From assembly GCA_017412705.1 (NCBI GenBank), contig JAFPWS010000069.1, positions 1-58,917 on the forward strand: a stretch of DNA of 58,917 bases, written 5' to 3'. The first letter of the stretch is position 1. Every line of letters begins with the position of its first letter. The position numbers and the translations under genes are program-made. Shown piece after piece: positions 51,146-58,917 of the stretch. Below the pieces are notes generated by a model, which was given only the letters and a program-made list of their open reading frames with translations, searched no databases and had not been told where the DNA came from. The DNA is from Prevotella sp. (lineage in GTDB: Bacteria; Bacteroidota; Bacteroidia; Bacteroidales; Bacteroidaceae).

Positions 51146-51185
51146 AATGGCAGGCTTAAGCCTAATTATAAATAAGAAATACAGA

Positions 51186-53753
51186 ATGATGATGAGATTG
51201 CGATATATATTATTTATTGTTTTTTCTTTATTCATTAGCCATGTTATGGCACAGACGCTTACTGGTCGTGCCCCAGGGCAGGTTGCCGTGGGGGAGCAGT
51301 TCCGTCTGAGCTATACCGTCAATACTGACGATGCTAAGGGTTTTCGTACAGGCAACATCCCTGATGCCTTCGACGTGTTGATGGGGCCTTCGACGTCTAC
51401 GCAGTCGAGTTTCCAGATGGTAAATGGCCATATGTCGAGCTCGGCCAGCATTACCTATACCTACATTCTCTCAGCAACCAAGCAGGGCTCATTTACTATT
51501 CCCGCAGCCCATGTGACGGTTGACGGCAAGAATGTGTCGTCTAACGAGGTACATATCAAGGTGGCTGGTGAAGTGAAGAATGGCCAGCAGGGCCATCAGC
51601 AGCAGAGCAGTACGGGTGAGGTTCGTGCTGCAGGCTCTGCCATTTCAGGCAGCGACCTCTTCATCAAGGTGACGGCCTCTAAGCAACATGTTCGTGAACA
51701 GGAGCCTATCCTCTTGACTTACAAGGTATATACCTTAGTGGGACTGACCCAACTCAATGGTAAGATGGCCGACCTGAAGAGTTTCTATACTCGAGAAGTG
51801 CCCTTGCCTCAGGAGAAGCAGTTTAAAGTGGAGATGTTGAACGGGAAGCCTTATCGTACTGTCACATGGCAACAGTACGTCATGTTCCCCCAGGCTACTG
51901 GTAAGCTCGAGGTGCCCAGCCTGACCTATGAGGGCATCGTTGTGCAGCAGAACCGCAATGTAGACCCCTTCGAGGCTTTCTTTAACGGAGGGTCAGGCTA
52001 TGTGGAGGTCAAGAAGCAGATCAAGGCTCCTGGCATTACCATCCAGGTAGACCCGTTGCCTCAGCGTCCTGCCAATTTCTCTGGTGGAGTGGGTAAATAC
52101 AGTATTTCTGCTACCATCGACCAAAAGGAAGTTAAGGCCAACGACCCCATCAAGTTGCGTGTCGTGGTGAGTGGCTCAGGTAACATGAAGCTGTTGAAGC
52201 AGCCAGAGGTGAAATTCCCCAAGGATTTCGACCACTATGACGCCAAGGTTACTGACAAGACCCAGCTGACTACCAATGGCTTGGAGGGCAGCATCATCTA
52301 CGACTTTCTGGCTGTGCCTCGCCATCAGGGAACCTATGAGATTCCTGCCATTGAGTATACTTATTTCGATACGCAGTCCAATCAGTATAAGACTGTCAAG
52401 TCAGAATCCTTCACACTCCAAGTAGCCAAGGGTAGTGGCTCGTCGAGTGCCGCCTATACTGGTCAGGAAGACATCAAACAACTGAACAGCGACATTCACT
52501 ATATTAAGACAGGCAGCACCCGTCAACATGCTGTCGGCGACTTTTTCTTCGGCTCTACGGAGTATTGGGTGACTCTGGCTGTGCTGTTTCTGGGTTTTGT
52601 CTCCCTGTTTGTAATCTTCCGTCAGCGTGCCATAGAACGTGCCGATGTGGTGAAACAGCGTGCCGGCAAGGCCAACAAGGTGGCTGCCAAACGTCTCAAG
52701 AAGGCAGCAAAGCTGATGAAAGCTGGCCGGCAGGGCGAGTTCTACGACGAGGTGCTTCGTGCCTTGTGGGGCTATTTGGGTGATAAGCTTAACCTGCCTG
52801 TAGAGCAGCTTTCCCGTGAGAATATCAGTCAGCAGCTGGCCGGGCGTAACGTCTCTGAGGAGACCATTCAACAGTTCCTGTGTGCATTGGACGAGTGCGA
52901 ATATGCCCGCTATGCTCCTGGTGATGCTAAAGGAAACATGAATAAAGTTTATGATATGGCAATGACTGCCATCACACAGATTGCCACGACGATGAAGAAA
53001 AACCGTCCTGCCAAGCAGCGTGCAGTCTTGCTGTTACTACTGTTCTTGCCTTTGAGTGCCGGTGCAGTCACCAAGGCTGAGGCTGACAGTTCTTATGTAC
53101 ATGAGAACTATCAGCAGGCTGCCAAGCAGTACGAGACTTTGCTGAAGCAGGGGGTCTCGGCAGACATCTACTACAACCTGGGAAACTGCTATTATCGCAT
53201 GGACAACATGACGCTGGCAGTGCTGAACTACGAGCGTGCCCTGCTATTGTCGCCCGGCGACAAGGACATCCGCTTCAACCTGCAGATGGCTCGTTCGAAA
53301 ACCATTGACAAGATTACCCCTGAGTCGGAGATGTTCTTTGTCACGTGGTATCGTTCACTGGTCAATCTGCAGAGTGTCGATGCCTGGGCTCGTCTGGCTC
53401 TTGTCGCCTTGGCAGTAGCCATCGTGCTGGCTTTGGCCTACCTCTTTGCAGACCGTATTTGGTTGCGTAAAGTAGGCTTCTTCGGAGCTGCTGGCCTGTT
53501 GCTTGTATTTCTAGTAAGCAATCTCTTTGCCTGGCAGCAGAAGCGTGGATTGGACCATCGTACGGGAGCGGTCGTCATCCGTTCAGCCGTCAATGTCAAG
53601 AGCACGCCGTCGAAGAACGGCACGGACCTCTTTATCCTGCATGAAGGCACTCGTGTCACCATTACTGACAACACGATGAAGGGTTGGAAGGAGATTCGCG
53701 TGGCCGATGGCAAGCAGGGCTGGCTGGAAACCAAGGAGATAGAAGTGATTTAG
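51186..53753 (+). CDS. BatD-BatE fusion: oxygen-tolerance protein with TPR and SH3-like C terminus
   Basis: The protein starts with a signal peptide (LRYILFIVFSLFISHVMA) and a BatD-like region of Ig-like domains up to about residue 455, a membrane helix (about 456-478), a helical region, then at about 612-627 a second signal-peptide-like stretch (AVLLLLLFLPLSAGA). TPR units (about 638-701), two membrane helices (about 733-755 and 761-781) and an SH3-like domain (about 791-855) follow, as in BatE. The frame is open from an ATG at 51147, directly after the BatB-C stop; 51186 is preferred because a signal peptide then starts at once. Positions are counted from 51186. Confidence 0.88.
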   Translation: MMMRLRYILFIVFSLFISHVMAQTLTGRAPGQVAVGEQFRLSYTVNTDDAKGFRTGNIPDAFDVLMGPSTSTQSSFQMVNGHMSSSASITYTYILSATKQGSFTIPAAHVTVDGKNVSSNEVHIKVAGEVKNGQQGHQQQSSTGEVRAAGSAISGSDLFIKVTASKQHVREQEPILLTYKVYTLVGLTQLNGKMADLKSFYTREVPLPQEKQFKVEMLNGKPYRTVTWQQYVMFPQATGKLEVPSLTYEGIVVQQNRNVDPFEAFFNGGSGYVEVKKQIKAPGITIQVDPLPQRPANFSGGVGKYSISATIDQKEVKANDPIKLRVVVSGSGNMKLLKQPEVKFPKDFDHYDAKVTDKTQLTTNGLEGSIIYDFLAVPRHQGTYEIPAIEYTYFDTQSNQYKTVKSESFTLQVAKGSGSSSAAYTGQEDIKQLNSDIHYIKTGSTRQHAVGDFFFGSTEYWVTLAVLFLGFVSLFVIFRQRAIERADVVKQRAGKANKVAAKRLKKAAKLMKAGRQGEFYDEVLRALWGYLGDKLNLPVEQLSRENISQQLAGRNVSEETIQQFLCALDECEYARYAPGDAKGNMNKVYDMAMTAITQIATTMKKNRPAKQRAVLLLLLFLPLSAGAVTKAEADSSYVHENYQQAAKQYETLLKQGVSADIYYNLGNCYYRMDNMTLAVLNYERALLLSPGDKDIRFNLQMARSKTIDKITPESEMFFVTWYRSLVNLQSVDAWARLALVALAVAIVLALAYLFADRIWLRKVGFFGAAGLLLVFLVSNLFAWQQKRGLDHRTGAVVIRSAVNVKSTPSKNGTDLFILHEGTRVTITDNTMKGWKEIRVADGKQGWLETKEIEVI

Positions 53754-53779
53754 TAAAAATAGTGTGGAGAGAATAAAGT

Positions 53780-54445
53780 ATGGAAGAAATCATTCATTTG
53801 GACAAACAATTGTTACTGATGCTCAATGGCAGTGACTCGCTGTTCCTTGACAATCTCATTATGATATTGACCAATGCCAAGACGTGGATACCCCTCTACG
53901 TAGGCTTATTCTATGTGGTTTGGCAGGCTAATAAGCCCAATGTTCGTCAGATACTGCTCATCGTTGCCGCTGCCGCCATGTGTGTCGTGGCCGCCGGAGC
54001 CTTTGACGACGGGATTGTAAAACCCCTCGTAGCACGCTGGCGTCCTACACACGATCCCGAGATAGGCTCTTTGGTCGATACTGTCAACGGCTATCGTGGA
54101 GGTAACTATGGCTTCTTCTCGGCCCATGCTGCCAACACCTTCTCCATCGCCATCTTCTTCTCGCTGCTTTTGCGGCAGCGACTGGCCACCATCTTCCTTG
54201 TCAGCTGGTCGCTAACAAACTGCTATACACGTCTTTATTTGGGCGTACACTATCCTGGCGACATCACCGTTGGACTCCTTTGGGGTGGCTTCGTAGGCTG
54301 GGCCGTCTATCGCATCTATACGCGATTAACTGTACCCGCCAACTATCCGATGAAGCTCTGCTATGTCCCCATCGTCATCCTTCTGTTGACGCTGTTTGTA
54401 GCCATCATCATGGCTTATTTCTTCTCCGATTATTTTTGGAGTTGA
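53780..54445 (+). CDS. PAP2-family membrane phosphatase
   Basis: The 221-residue protein has five or six membrane helices and the three phosphatase motifs: KPLVARWRPTHDP (K-x6-R-P), FSAHAANTFS (the usual P-S-G-H reads F-S-A-H) and YTRLYLGVHYPGD (S/T-R-x5-H-x3-D). Likely acts on isoprenoid or lipid phosphates, for example undecaprenyl pyrophosphate or lipid A. It follows the BatD-E gene by 26 bases and may be carried on the same transcript. Substrate not decidable. Confidence 0.93.
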   Translation: MEEIIHLDKQLLLMLNGSDSLFLDNLIMILTNAKTWIPLYVGLFYVVWQANKPNVRQILLIVAAAAMCVVAAGAFDDGIVKPLVARWRPTHDPEIGSLVDTVNGYRGGNYGFFSAHAANTFSIAIFFSLLLRQRLATIFLVSWSLTNCYTRLYLGVHYPGDITVGLLWGGFVGWAVYRIYTRLTVPANYPMKLCYVPIVILLLTLFVAIIMAYFFSDYFWS

Positions 54446-54454
54446 CAAACCCAT

Positions 54455-54518
54455 AGTTTCCTACCGACAAACCATGAGTTTCTCGGTAGGAAACTGGTGC
54501 TTTCTCGGCATGTAACTA
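54455..54518. repeat. Modular palindromic repeat, copy 2
   Basis: Arms AGTTTCCTACCGA (54455-54467) and TCGGTAGGAAACT (54483-54495) form a perfect 13-base stem, with CATGAGTT in the loop. Then come TGCTTTCTCGG and GGCATGTAACTA. The modules are those of 35750-35825, but here the closing pair is the TAGGAAACT type and the trailing single arm is the CATGTAAC type. Confidence 0.75.
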
Positions 54519-54563
54519 TTGTACCCTCTACACCCATGATGATATAGGGCTTGTACAGTTTGG

Positions 54564-54962
54564 TTAATTGTAGAGGTCATCGTCAAGGGTGTCGTCATTG
54601 TCGGGCTTTTCTGCTTCTTCAAGACGCTCACGGAGCATTTCCTTGTCGAAGGTGAAGACATGGCCTAACAGGCCAACTGACATGAGCTGGTCTTTGCCGT
54701 CAATGTGCATGGAGGTCGTGTTGAACAGATAGTAGTTGTGCAGCTTGAGCTTGACACCAAGCACGGCCTTGATGGAGTTGTTGGCAAAAACCTTGCTGAG
54801 GTCGGCCAGAATGTTGTCGCCAAGACGGTTCTTGGCTTCCTCGTCGACGTAGTCTTTGACGGCTTCCATCATAGCTGCCTTGTGGGCTTTCTTGTCGGGC
54901 AGGGTCTGGGTCATCAGCACAGCTGCCAACAGAACGATAATGATGATTAACAGCTTCTTCAT
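54564..54962 (-). CDS. DUF4359-like exported protein
   Basis: A 132-residue protein with a single N-terminal hydrophobic helix ([19 protein letters not shown]), then a mostly charged region with [17 protein letters not shown] and [10 protein letters not shown], and an acidic tail (DNDDTLDDD). It resembles the DUF4359 family of Bacteroidota; function unknown. Start at 54962 gives an ATGA overlap with the pyrI stop and places it third in the pyrB-pyrI unit; a longer frame to 55085 would run inside pyrI. Confidence 0.78.
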   Translation of the reverse strand: MKKLLIIIIVLLAAVLMTQTLPDKKAHKAAMMEAVKDYVDEEAKNRLGDNILADLSKVFANNSIKAVLGVKLKLHNYYLFNTTSMHIDGKDQLMSVGLLGHVFTFDKEMLRERLEEAEKPDNDDTLDDDLYN

Positions 54963-55405
54963 ACGAGCTCTACTTTGTTGATGTCCTGTTCCTTCTCGCA
55001 ATAGTGGCAGGTCAGGATGCCGTCTAACACATGGAAATGGGTCTGCATGGGCTCGTTGTTGGTGATGCAGACAGGATTGTTGCACTTCACGATGCCTCGT
55101 ATCTCCTCGGGGGTGGTGACAGTCTTTTTCTCGACTACCTCATAGTCGCGGATGATGTTTAGAACGATGTTGGGTGCCACTACGCTGAGGCGCGATATCT
55201 CCTCGTCGGTGAAGAACTTGTCCTCGATTTTAATGATGCCCTTTCGGCCTAACTTCTTAGAGCGGAAGTTGTAGCCAATGGTGACAGGTGTCTCCAATTC
55301 GGCAAGCTTCAGCAGCTGGGCTACCTGATAGGCTTTCTCGGAGGGTATGTGGTCTATTACGGTGCCGTTTTTGATGGCGGCAACAAGCATTTCGTTTTTG
55401 TTCAT
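54959..55405 (-). CDS. pyrI: Aspartate carbamoyltransferase regulatory chain
   Basis: Allosteric subunit of aspartate transcarbamoylase, binding CTP and ATP. The 148-residue protein has the effector-binding domain ([16 protein letters not shown]) and the zinc domain with C108, C113, C133 and C136. It overlaps pyrB by 4 bases, as expected for a holoenzyme pair. Confidence 0.97.
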   Translation of the reverse strand: MNKNEMLVAAIKNGTVIDHIPSEKAYQVAQLLKLAELETPVTIGYNFRSKKLGRKGIIKIEDKFFTDEEISRLSVVAPNIVLNIIRDYEVVEKKTVTTPEEIRGIVKCNNPVCITNNEPMQTHFHVLDGILTCHYCEKEQDINKVELV

Positions 55406-56349
55406 GGGATAATGGTTTTGTCGTTACGTACTTCTTCTAAGCTGATGCCTAATACGTCGCAGAAAATGGCCTCACGGGCAAAGAGTCCGTTGCCTGCCTG
55501 CTGGATGTAGTAGGCGTGGGGGTTTTCGTCAACGTCGTAGGCTATCTCGTTGACCCGGGGTAGGGGGTGGAGGATGCGCATGTTGGGTTTAGCCAAACGG
55601 AGCATCTCATTATTTAATATATAGACGTTCTTGACGCGCTCATACTCCATGAGGTCGCTGAAACGTTCTTTCTGAACACGAGTCATGTAGAGAATGTCCG
55701 CATCGGCAATGATTTTCTCGTTGAAGGCTGTGTGTTCCTGGAACTCAATGCCGTGCTCCTTACAGTAAAGCTTGTACTCGTTGGGCATGGCGAGCTCTTT
55801 GGGGGCAACGAAATGGAAGGTAGGCTTGAAATGGCGCATGGCCATGATGAGCGAGTGGACAGTGCGTCCGTATTTGAGGTCGCCTACCAGGTAGATGTTC
55901 AGATTCTCAAGCGTGCCCTGCGTCTTGTAGATGGAATACAGGTCGAGCATGCATTGAGAGGGATGCTGGTGGGCTCCGTCGCCTGCATTGACGATGGGTA
56001 CGTTAGTTACCTCTGACGCATACTGGGCTGCTCCTTCAATATAGTGGCGCATTACAATGACGTCGGCATAGTTGGCTACCATCGAGATAGTGTCCTTCAG
56101 CGTCTCGCCCTTGGTGCCACTGGTTACCTTGGGGTCTGCAAATCCGATGACACGCGCTCCCAAACGGTTGGCTGCTGTCTCAAACGATAGACGGGTACGG
56201 GTGGAGGGCTCGAAGAAAAGTGTGGCCACAACCTTCCCTTTCAGCAGTTCGCGGTTAGGGTGGTGCTCGAACTCCTGTGCCATCTCAATCATGTAGAGTA
56301 TTTTCTCACGAGTGAGGTCGGCAATTGTTACAAAATCATGCTTTTCCAT
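55402..56349 (-). CDS. pyrB: Aspartate carbamoyltransferase catalytic chain
   Basis: Forms carbamoyl aspartate, the first committed pyrimidine step. The 315-residue protein has the carbamoyl-phosphate loop S49-T-R-T-R53 ([13 protein letters not shown]), [10 protein letters not shown], and the HPLPRVNEI motif. Start at the ATG 56349; the frame is open to a GTG at 56373 that overlaps the promoter. Confidence 0.97.
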   Translation of the reverse strand: MEKHDFVTIADLTREKILYMIEMAQEFEHHPNRELLKGKVVATLFFEPSTRTRLSFETAANRLGARVIGFADPKVTSGTKGETLKDTISMVANYADVIVMRHYIEGAAQYASEVTNVPIVNAGDGAHQHPSQCMLDLYSIYKTQGTLENLNIYLVGDLKYGRTVHSLIMAMRHFKPTFHFVAPKELAMPNEYKLYCKEHGIEFQEHTAFNEKIIADADILYMTRVQKERFSDLMEYERVKNVYILNNEMLRLAKPNMRILHPLPRVNEIAYDVDENPHAYYIQQAGNGLFAREAIFCDVLGISLEEVRNDKTIIP

Positions 56350-56372
56350 TCGCTTTTGTTTTATTGATGGCA

Positions 56373-56380
56373 CAAAATTA
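56373..56380 (-). promoter_or_regulatory. Promoter of pyrB-pyrI unit (-7 element)
   Basis: TAATTTTG on the minus strand, exact TAnnTTTG match, 23 bases upstream of the pyrB ATG. Confidence 0.6.
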
Positions 56381-56424
56381 CATATTATTTCTGAAAATCC
56401 GCACGTTTATTAGAAAGAATTTTG

Positions 56425-56432
56425 TAATTTTG
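56425..56432 (+). promoter_or_regulatory. Promoter of the class A PBP gene (-7 element)
   Basis: TAATTTTG, the same octamer as on the divergent pyrB side, 28 bases before the ATG at 56461. Confidence 0.6.
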
Positions 56433-56460
56433 CACTCAAAACTAAGAAGAACGGTCAGTC

Positions 56461-58782
56461 ATGAGAAAATTCATAGTACGCTGTTTATGGTCACTCCTGA
56501 TAGCTGCAGTACTTACTGCAGGGTTAGCTTTCTATGCCATCAACGAGGGCTGGATAGGCTATATGCCGCCTATTGAGGACCTTCAGAATCCTATTAACCG
56601 TTTTGCCACTCAGGTTGTTTCGGCCGATGGTAAGATTATGGGAACGTGGAACTACAATCGTGAGAATCGCATCCTGGTAGACTATACACAATTGTCACCT
56701 TCGCTGGTGCAGGCGTTGGTCGCTACTGAGGATGTCCGTTTTTATGACCACTCAGGCATAGACTTCTTCGCTTTGGGTCGAGCTGTCGTCAAGAGAGGTT
56801 TGCTGGGGCAGAAATCAGCGGGTGGTGGTTCGACCATTACACAGCAGCTGGCCAAGCAGCTTTATTCGGAAACGGCACATAGCGTGATGGAACGTGTTCT
56901 TCAGAAGCCTATAGAATGGGTAATTGCTGTCCGACTGGAGCGTAACTATACTAAGGATGAGATCATCTCGATGTACTTGAACTACTTCGATTTTCTGCAT
57001 AATGCCGTAGGTATTAAGACAGCGTCAAATACCTATTTCAGTAAGGAGCCTAAAGACCTCTCGGTGACCGAGTCAGCTGTGCTGATAGGCTTGTGCAAGA
57101 ATCCGTCTTATTATAATCCCGTGCGCTATCCTGATCGTTCTTTGGAGCGTCGTAACGTGGTGCTCCATCAGATGGTTAAGGCTGGCTATTTGTCGGAGGA
57201 TGACTACCGGAAATATTCAGCAGAGCCTTTGAATCTGAAATTCCACGTGGCTGACCATAAGGATGGCATTGCTGTCTATTTCCGCGATTTCCTGCGTCGT
57301 TATATTATGGCTAAGCAGCCTGACCGCAAGGATTATCCATCATGGAATATGGTGAAGTTCCATATAGACTCCATTAATTGGGAAACAGACCCCCTCTATG
57401 GATGGTGTAATAAGAATTTCAAGAAGAATGGCGACCCCTATAGTGTCTATACGGATGGTCTGAAGGTATACACCACGATAGACTCTCGTATGCAAGAATA
57501 TGCCGAGCAGGCCGTGCGGGAGCATGTGGTGAAATATCTGCAGCCCGCATTTACAAAAGAGAAGCAGGGACGACAGACAGCTCCGTTCTCAGGTAGTTTG
57601 ACAGTAGATCAAGTTAATAAAATACTGATGCGCTCCATTCGTCAGTGTGAGCGTTATCGGGTGATGAAGAATGCAGGCATCTCGGAAGACGAGATAATGA
57701 AGGCTTTCCGTACCAAGACGGAAATGAGCATCTTTACCTATCATGGTGAGAAAGATACCATTATGACACCTCTTGACTCCATTCGCTATTACAAGACGTT
57801 CTTACGTTGCGGCTTTATGAGCATCTGTCCGCAGAATGGACAGGTGAAAGCCTATGTCGGAGGAACTGACTTTATGCACTTTGCCTACGACATGGCGATG
57901 GATGGACGGCGTCAGGTGGGCTCAACTATCAAGCCCTTCCTATATTCATTGGCTATGGAGAACGGTTTCTCTCCCTGCGATGTCGCTCCCAATGTTCAGC
58001 AGACTTATATGGTGGCTGGTCGTCCTTGGACACCACGTAACTCCAGTCGTGCCCGTTATGGTGACATGGTAACCCTAAAATGGGGACTACAGCAGTCTAA
58101 CAACTGGATTTCAGCATATCTGATGAGTAAGCTGAATCCACAGGCTTTTGTTACTTTGCTGCATGAGTATGGCATTCGGAATCCAGAGATACATCCTTCT
58201 ATGGCTCTATGTCTTGGTCCTTGTGAGATCACGGTAGGTGAGATGGTAAGTGCTTATACAGCATTCGTCAATCATGGTATTCGTGCAGCACATATGTTTG
58301 TAACAAAGATAGAAGACAACGAGGGCAATGTGCTGGCCCAGTTCCAACCTCGTATGAATGAAGTAATCAGCGACGAAAGCGCCAATAAAATGCTATACAT
58401 GCTTAAAGCTGTTGTTGATGGTGGTACTGCCGGACGTCTGCGCTTCAAATATGGTTTTACAGGTGAATTGGCTGGTAAGACAGGTACCACTAATAATAAT
58501 AGCGATGCATGGTTCATGGGATTGACTCCTACATTGGTTAGCGGCGTGTGGGTTGGTGGCGATGATCGTGATATCCATTTTGACTCGATGGCTATGGGAC
58601 AAGGTGCTACGATGGCTCTTCCTGTCTTCGCCCTTTATATGCAACGTGTCTATAAGGACAAGCGACTTGGATATAACGAAAAAGCCGTGTTCGATATGCC
58701 CCCGGGTTACAATCCGTGTCAGATGGATGAATCGGGTATTAGCGATATAGAAGGAGAAGATATCGAAGACGTATTCGAGTAA
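56461..58782 (+). CDS. mrcA: Class A penicillin-binding protein (PBP1A-type)
   Basis: Bifunctional peptidoglycan synthase with glycosyltransferase and transpeptidase domains. The 773-residue protein has an N-terminal membrane helix (about 9-27), a GT51 domain with the catalytic Glu region TEDVRFYDHSG (about 86-96), GGSTITQQLAKQL and the later NYFDFLHNAVG, and a transpeptidase domain with S488-T-I-K491, the SNNW triad and K673-T-G. All catalytic motifs are present. It is divergent from pyrB and followed by a terminator. Gene symbol by resemblance to PBP1A only. Confidence 0.96.
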   Translation: MRKFIVRCLWSLLIAAVLTAGLAFYAINEGWIGYMPPIEDLQNPINRFATQVVSADGKIMGTWNYNRENRILVDYTQLSPSLVQALVATEDVRFYDHSGIDFFALGRAVVKRGLLGQKSAGGGSTITQQLAKQLYSETAHSVMERVLQKPIEWVIAVRLERNYTKDEIISMYLNYFDFLHNAVGIKTASNTYFSKEPKDLSVTESAVLIGLCKNPSYYNPVRYPDRSLERRNVVLHQMVKAGYLSEDDYRKYSAEPLNLKFHVADHKDGIAVYFRDFLRRYIMAKQPDRKDYPSWNMVKFHIDSINWETDPLYGWCNKNFKKNGDPYSVYTDGLKVYTTIDSRMQEYAEQAVREHVVKYLQPAFTKEKQGRQTAPFSGSLTVDQVNKILMRSIRQCERYRVMKNAGISEDEIMKAFRTKTEMSIFTYHGEKDTIMTPLDSIRYYKTFLRCGFMSICPQNGQVKAYVGGTDFMHFAYDMAMDGRRQVGSTIKPFLYSLAMENGFSPCDVAPNVQQTYMVAGRPWTPRNSSRARYGDMVTLKWGLQQSNNWISAYLMSKLNPQAFVTLLHEYGIRNPEIHPSMALCLGPCEITVGEMVSAYTAFVNHGIRAAHMFVTKIEDNEGNVLAQFQPRMNEVISDESANKMLYMLKAVVDGGTAGRLRFKYGFTGELAGKTGTTNNNSDAWFMGLTPTLVSGVWVGGDDRDIHFDSMAMGQGATMALPVFALYMQRVYKDKRLGYNEKAVFDMPPGYNPCQMDESGISDIEGEDIEDVFE

Positions 58783-58810
58783 TTCTCTTATATATATAAT
58801 AAGGTGTATG

Positions 58811-58850
58811 GTTTTCGCATTGTCAATTAATGCGAAAACTTTTTGTTTTT
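58811..58850 (+). terminator. Rho-independent terminator after the PBP gene
   Basis: GTTTTCGCATT (58811-58821) and AATGCGAAAAC (58829-58839) form an 11-base perfect stem with a 7-base loop, followed by TTTTTGTTTTT. Confidence 0.88.
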
Positions 58851-58872
58851 ATGCAAAAAAGTGCTTTAAAAA

Positions 58873-58904
58873 TTTGGAGGGTCGGAAAAAAGTGCTTACC
58901 TTTG
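58873..58904 (+). promoter_or_regulatory. Promoter for a gene beyond the window
   Basis: TTTG (58873-58876), 20 bases, TACCTTTG (58897-58904), the same spacing as the tRNA-Arg promoter. The flanking sequence (GTGCTTACCTTTGCA) resembles GTCCTTACCTTTGCA at the tRNA, so a tRNA or other stable RNA may lie just downstream. Confidence 0.65.
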
Positions 58905-58917
58905 CATCCGCTTTCGC

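Noticed and set aside
56325-56576. 83-codon frame starting in the pyrB-PBP gap
   Set aside because: Overlaps the PBP start in another frame and begins inside pyrB; the region is explained by two divergent promoters.
1-58917. Phage, integrase, insertion sequence, rRNA or replication origin
   Set aside because: No transposase, integrase, structural phage gene, rRNA or dnaA-box cluster was seen on reading both strands; the mobile-looking DNA is limited to the small palindromic repeats.

Overview
The window looks like chromosomal core-genome DNA from a member of the Bacteroidales, most likely a Prevotella-type bacterium (Prevotellaceae). Evidence: nearly every transcription unit starts with the Bacteroidota promoter core TAnnTTTG instead of an E. 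coli -10/-35, Shine-Dalgarno sequences are almost absent, and the gene content is typical of the group (bat aerotolerance operon, pyrB-pyrI pair, a DUF4295 small protein behind L28/L33, SpoIIE/STAS regulators without a sigma factor, secreted proteins ending in G-[IV]-Y-I-x-x-G-x-K). The assignment is inference from these features, since there is no rRNA gene here.

Layout. 1-9.8 kb: mfd (+) converges end to end on a minus-strand unit lon-tgt-lptG-DEAD-box helicase. 9.9-16 kb: trmN, a minus-strand set nucleotidase-nudC-GH25 lysozyme, a short DnaJ-like protein and kdsB. 16-20 kb: a secreted MORN-repeat protein, a YhcH-family protein and the branching enzyme GlgB, which carries a histone-like Lys/Ala tail. 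20-25.6 kb: dapA, an AraC-type regulator and a four-gene partner-switching module (SpoIIE phosphatase, RsbW-like kinase, STAS protein, histidine-less HATPase). 25.7-31.6 kb: a 1,227-residue Ig-like surface protein, tRNA-Arg(ACG), a DUF389 membrane protein and a flavin reductase. 31.6-35.9 kb: the most eroded part, with a palindromic element, a decayed secreted-protein gene, a 5'-truncated acetyltransferase, a small hydrolase, a periplasmic-sensor histidine kinase and a repeat-rich gap. 36-45.4 kb: htpG, map, tsaD, a CinA C-terminal domain protein, rpmB-rpmG-DUF4295, then ftsY-rimO-HU-(HU/TM/LysM), the last four overlapping or nearly so. 45.5-54.4 kb: the bat operon with BatB-BatC and BatD-BatE fused, followed by a PAP2 phosphatase. 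54.5-58.9 kb: pyrB-pyrI-DUF4359 (-), divergent from a class A penicillin-binding protein, and a promoter for a gene beyond the window.

Most genes are housekeeping. The parts worth a closer look are (i) the HU/TM/LysM fusion protein, which could tie DNA to the cell wall, (ii) the sigma-less partner-switching module, (iii) several families of small palindromic repeats, one inserted in frame inside both mfd and tsaD and another whose two copies have exchanged hairpin arms while keeping the pairing, and (iv) the histone-H1-like tail on GlgB. All product calls are from reading the translated sequence by eye; no database search was possible.
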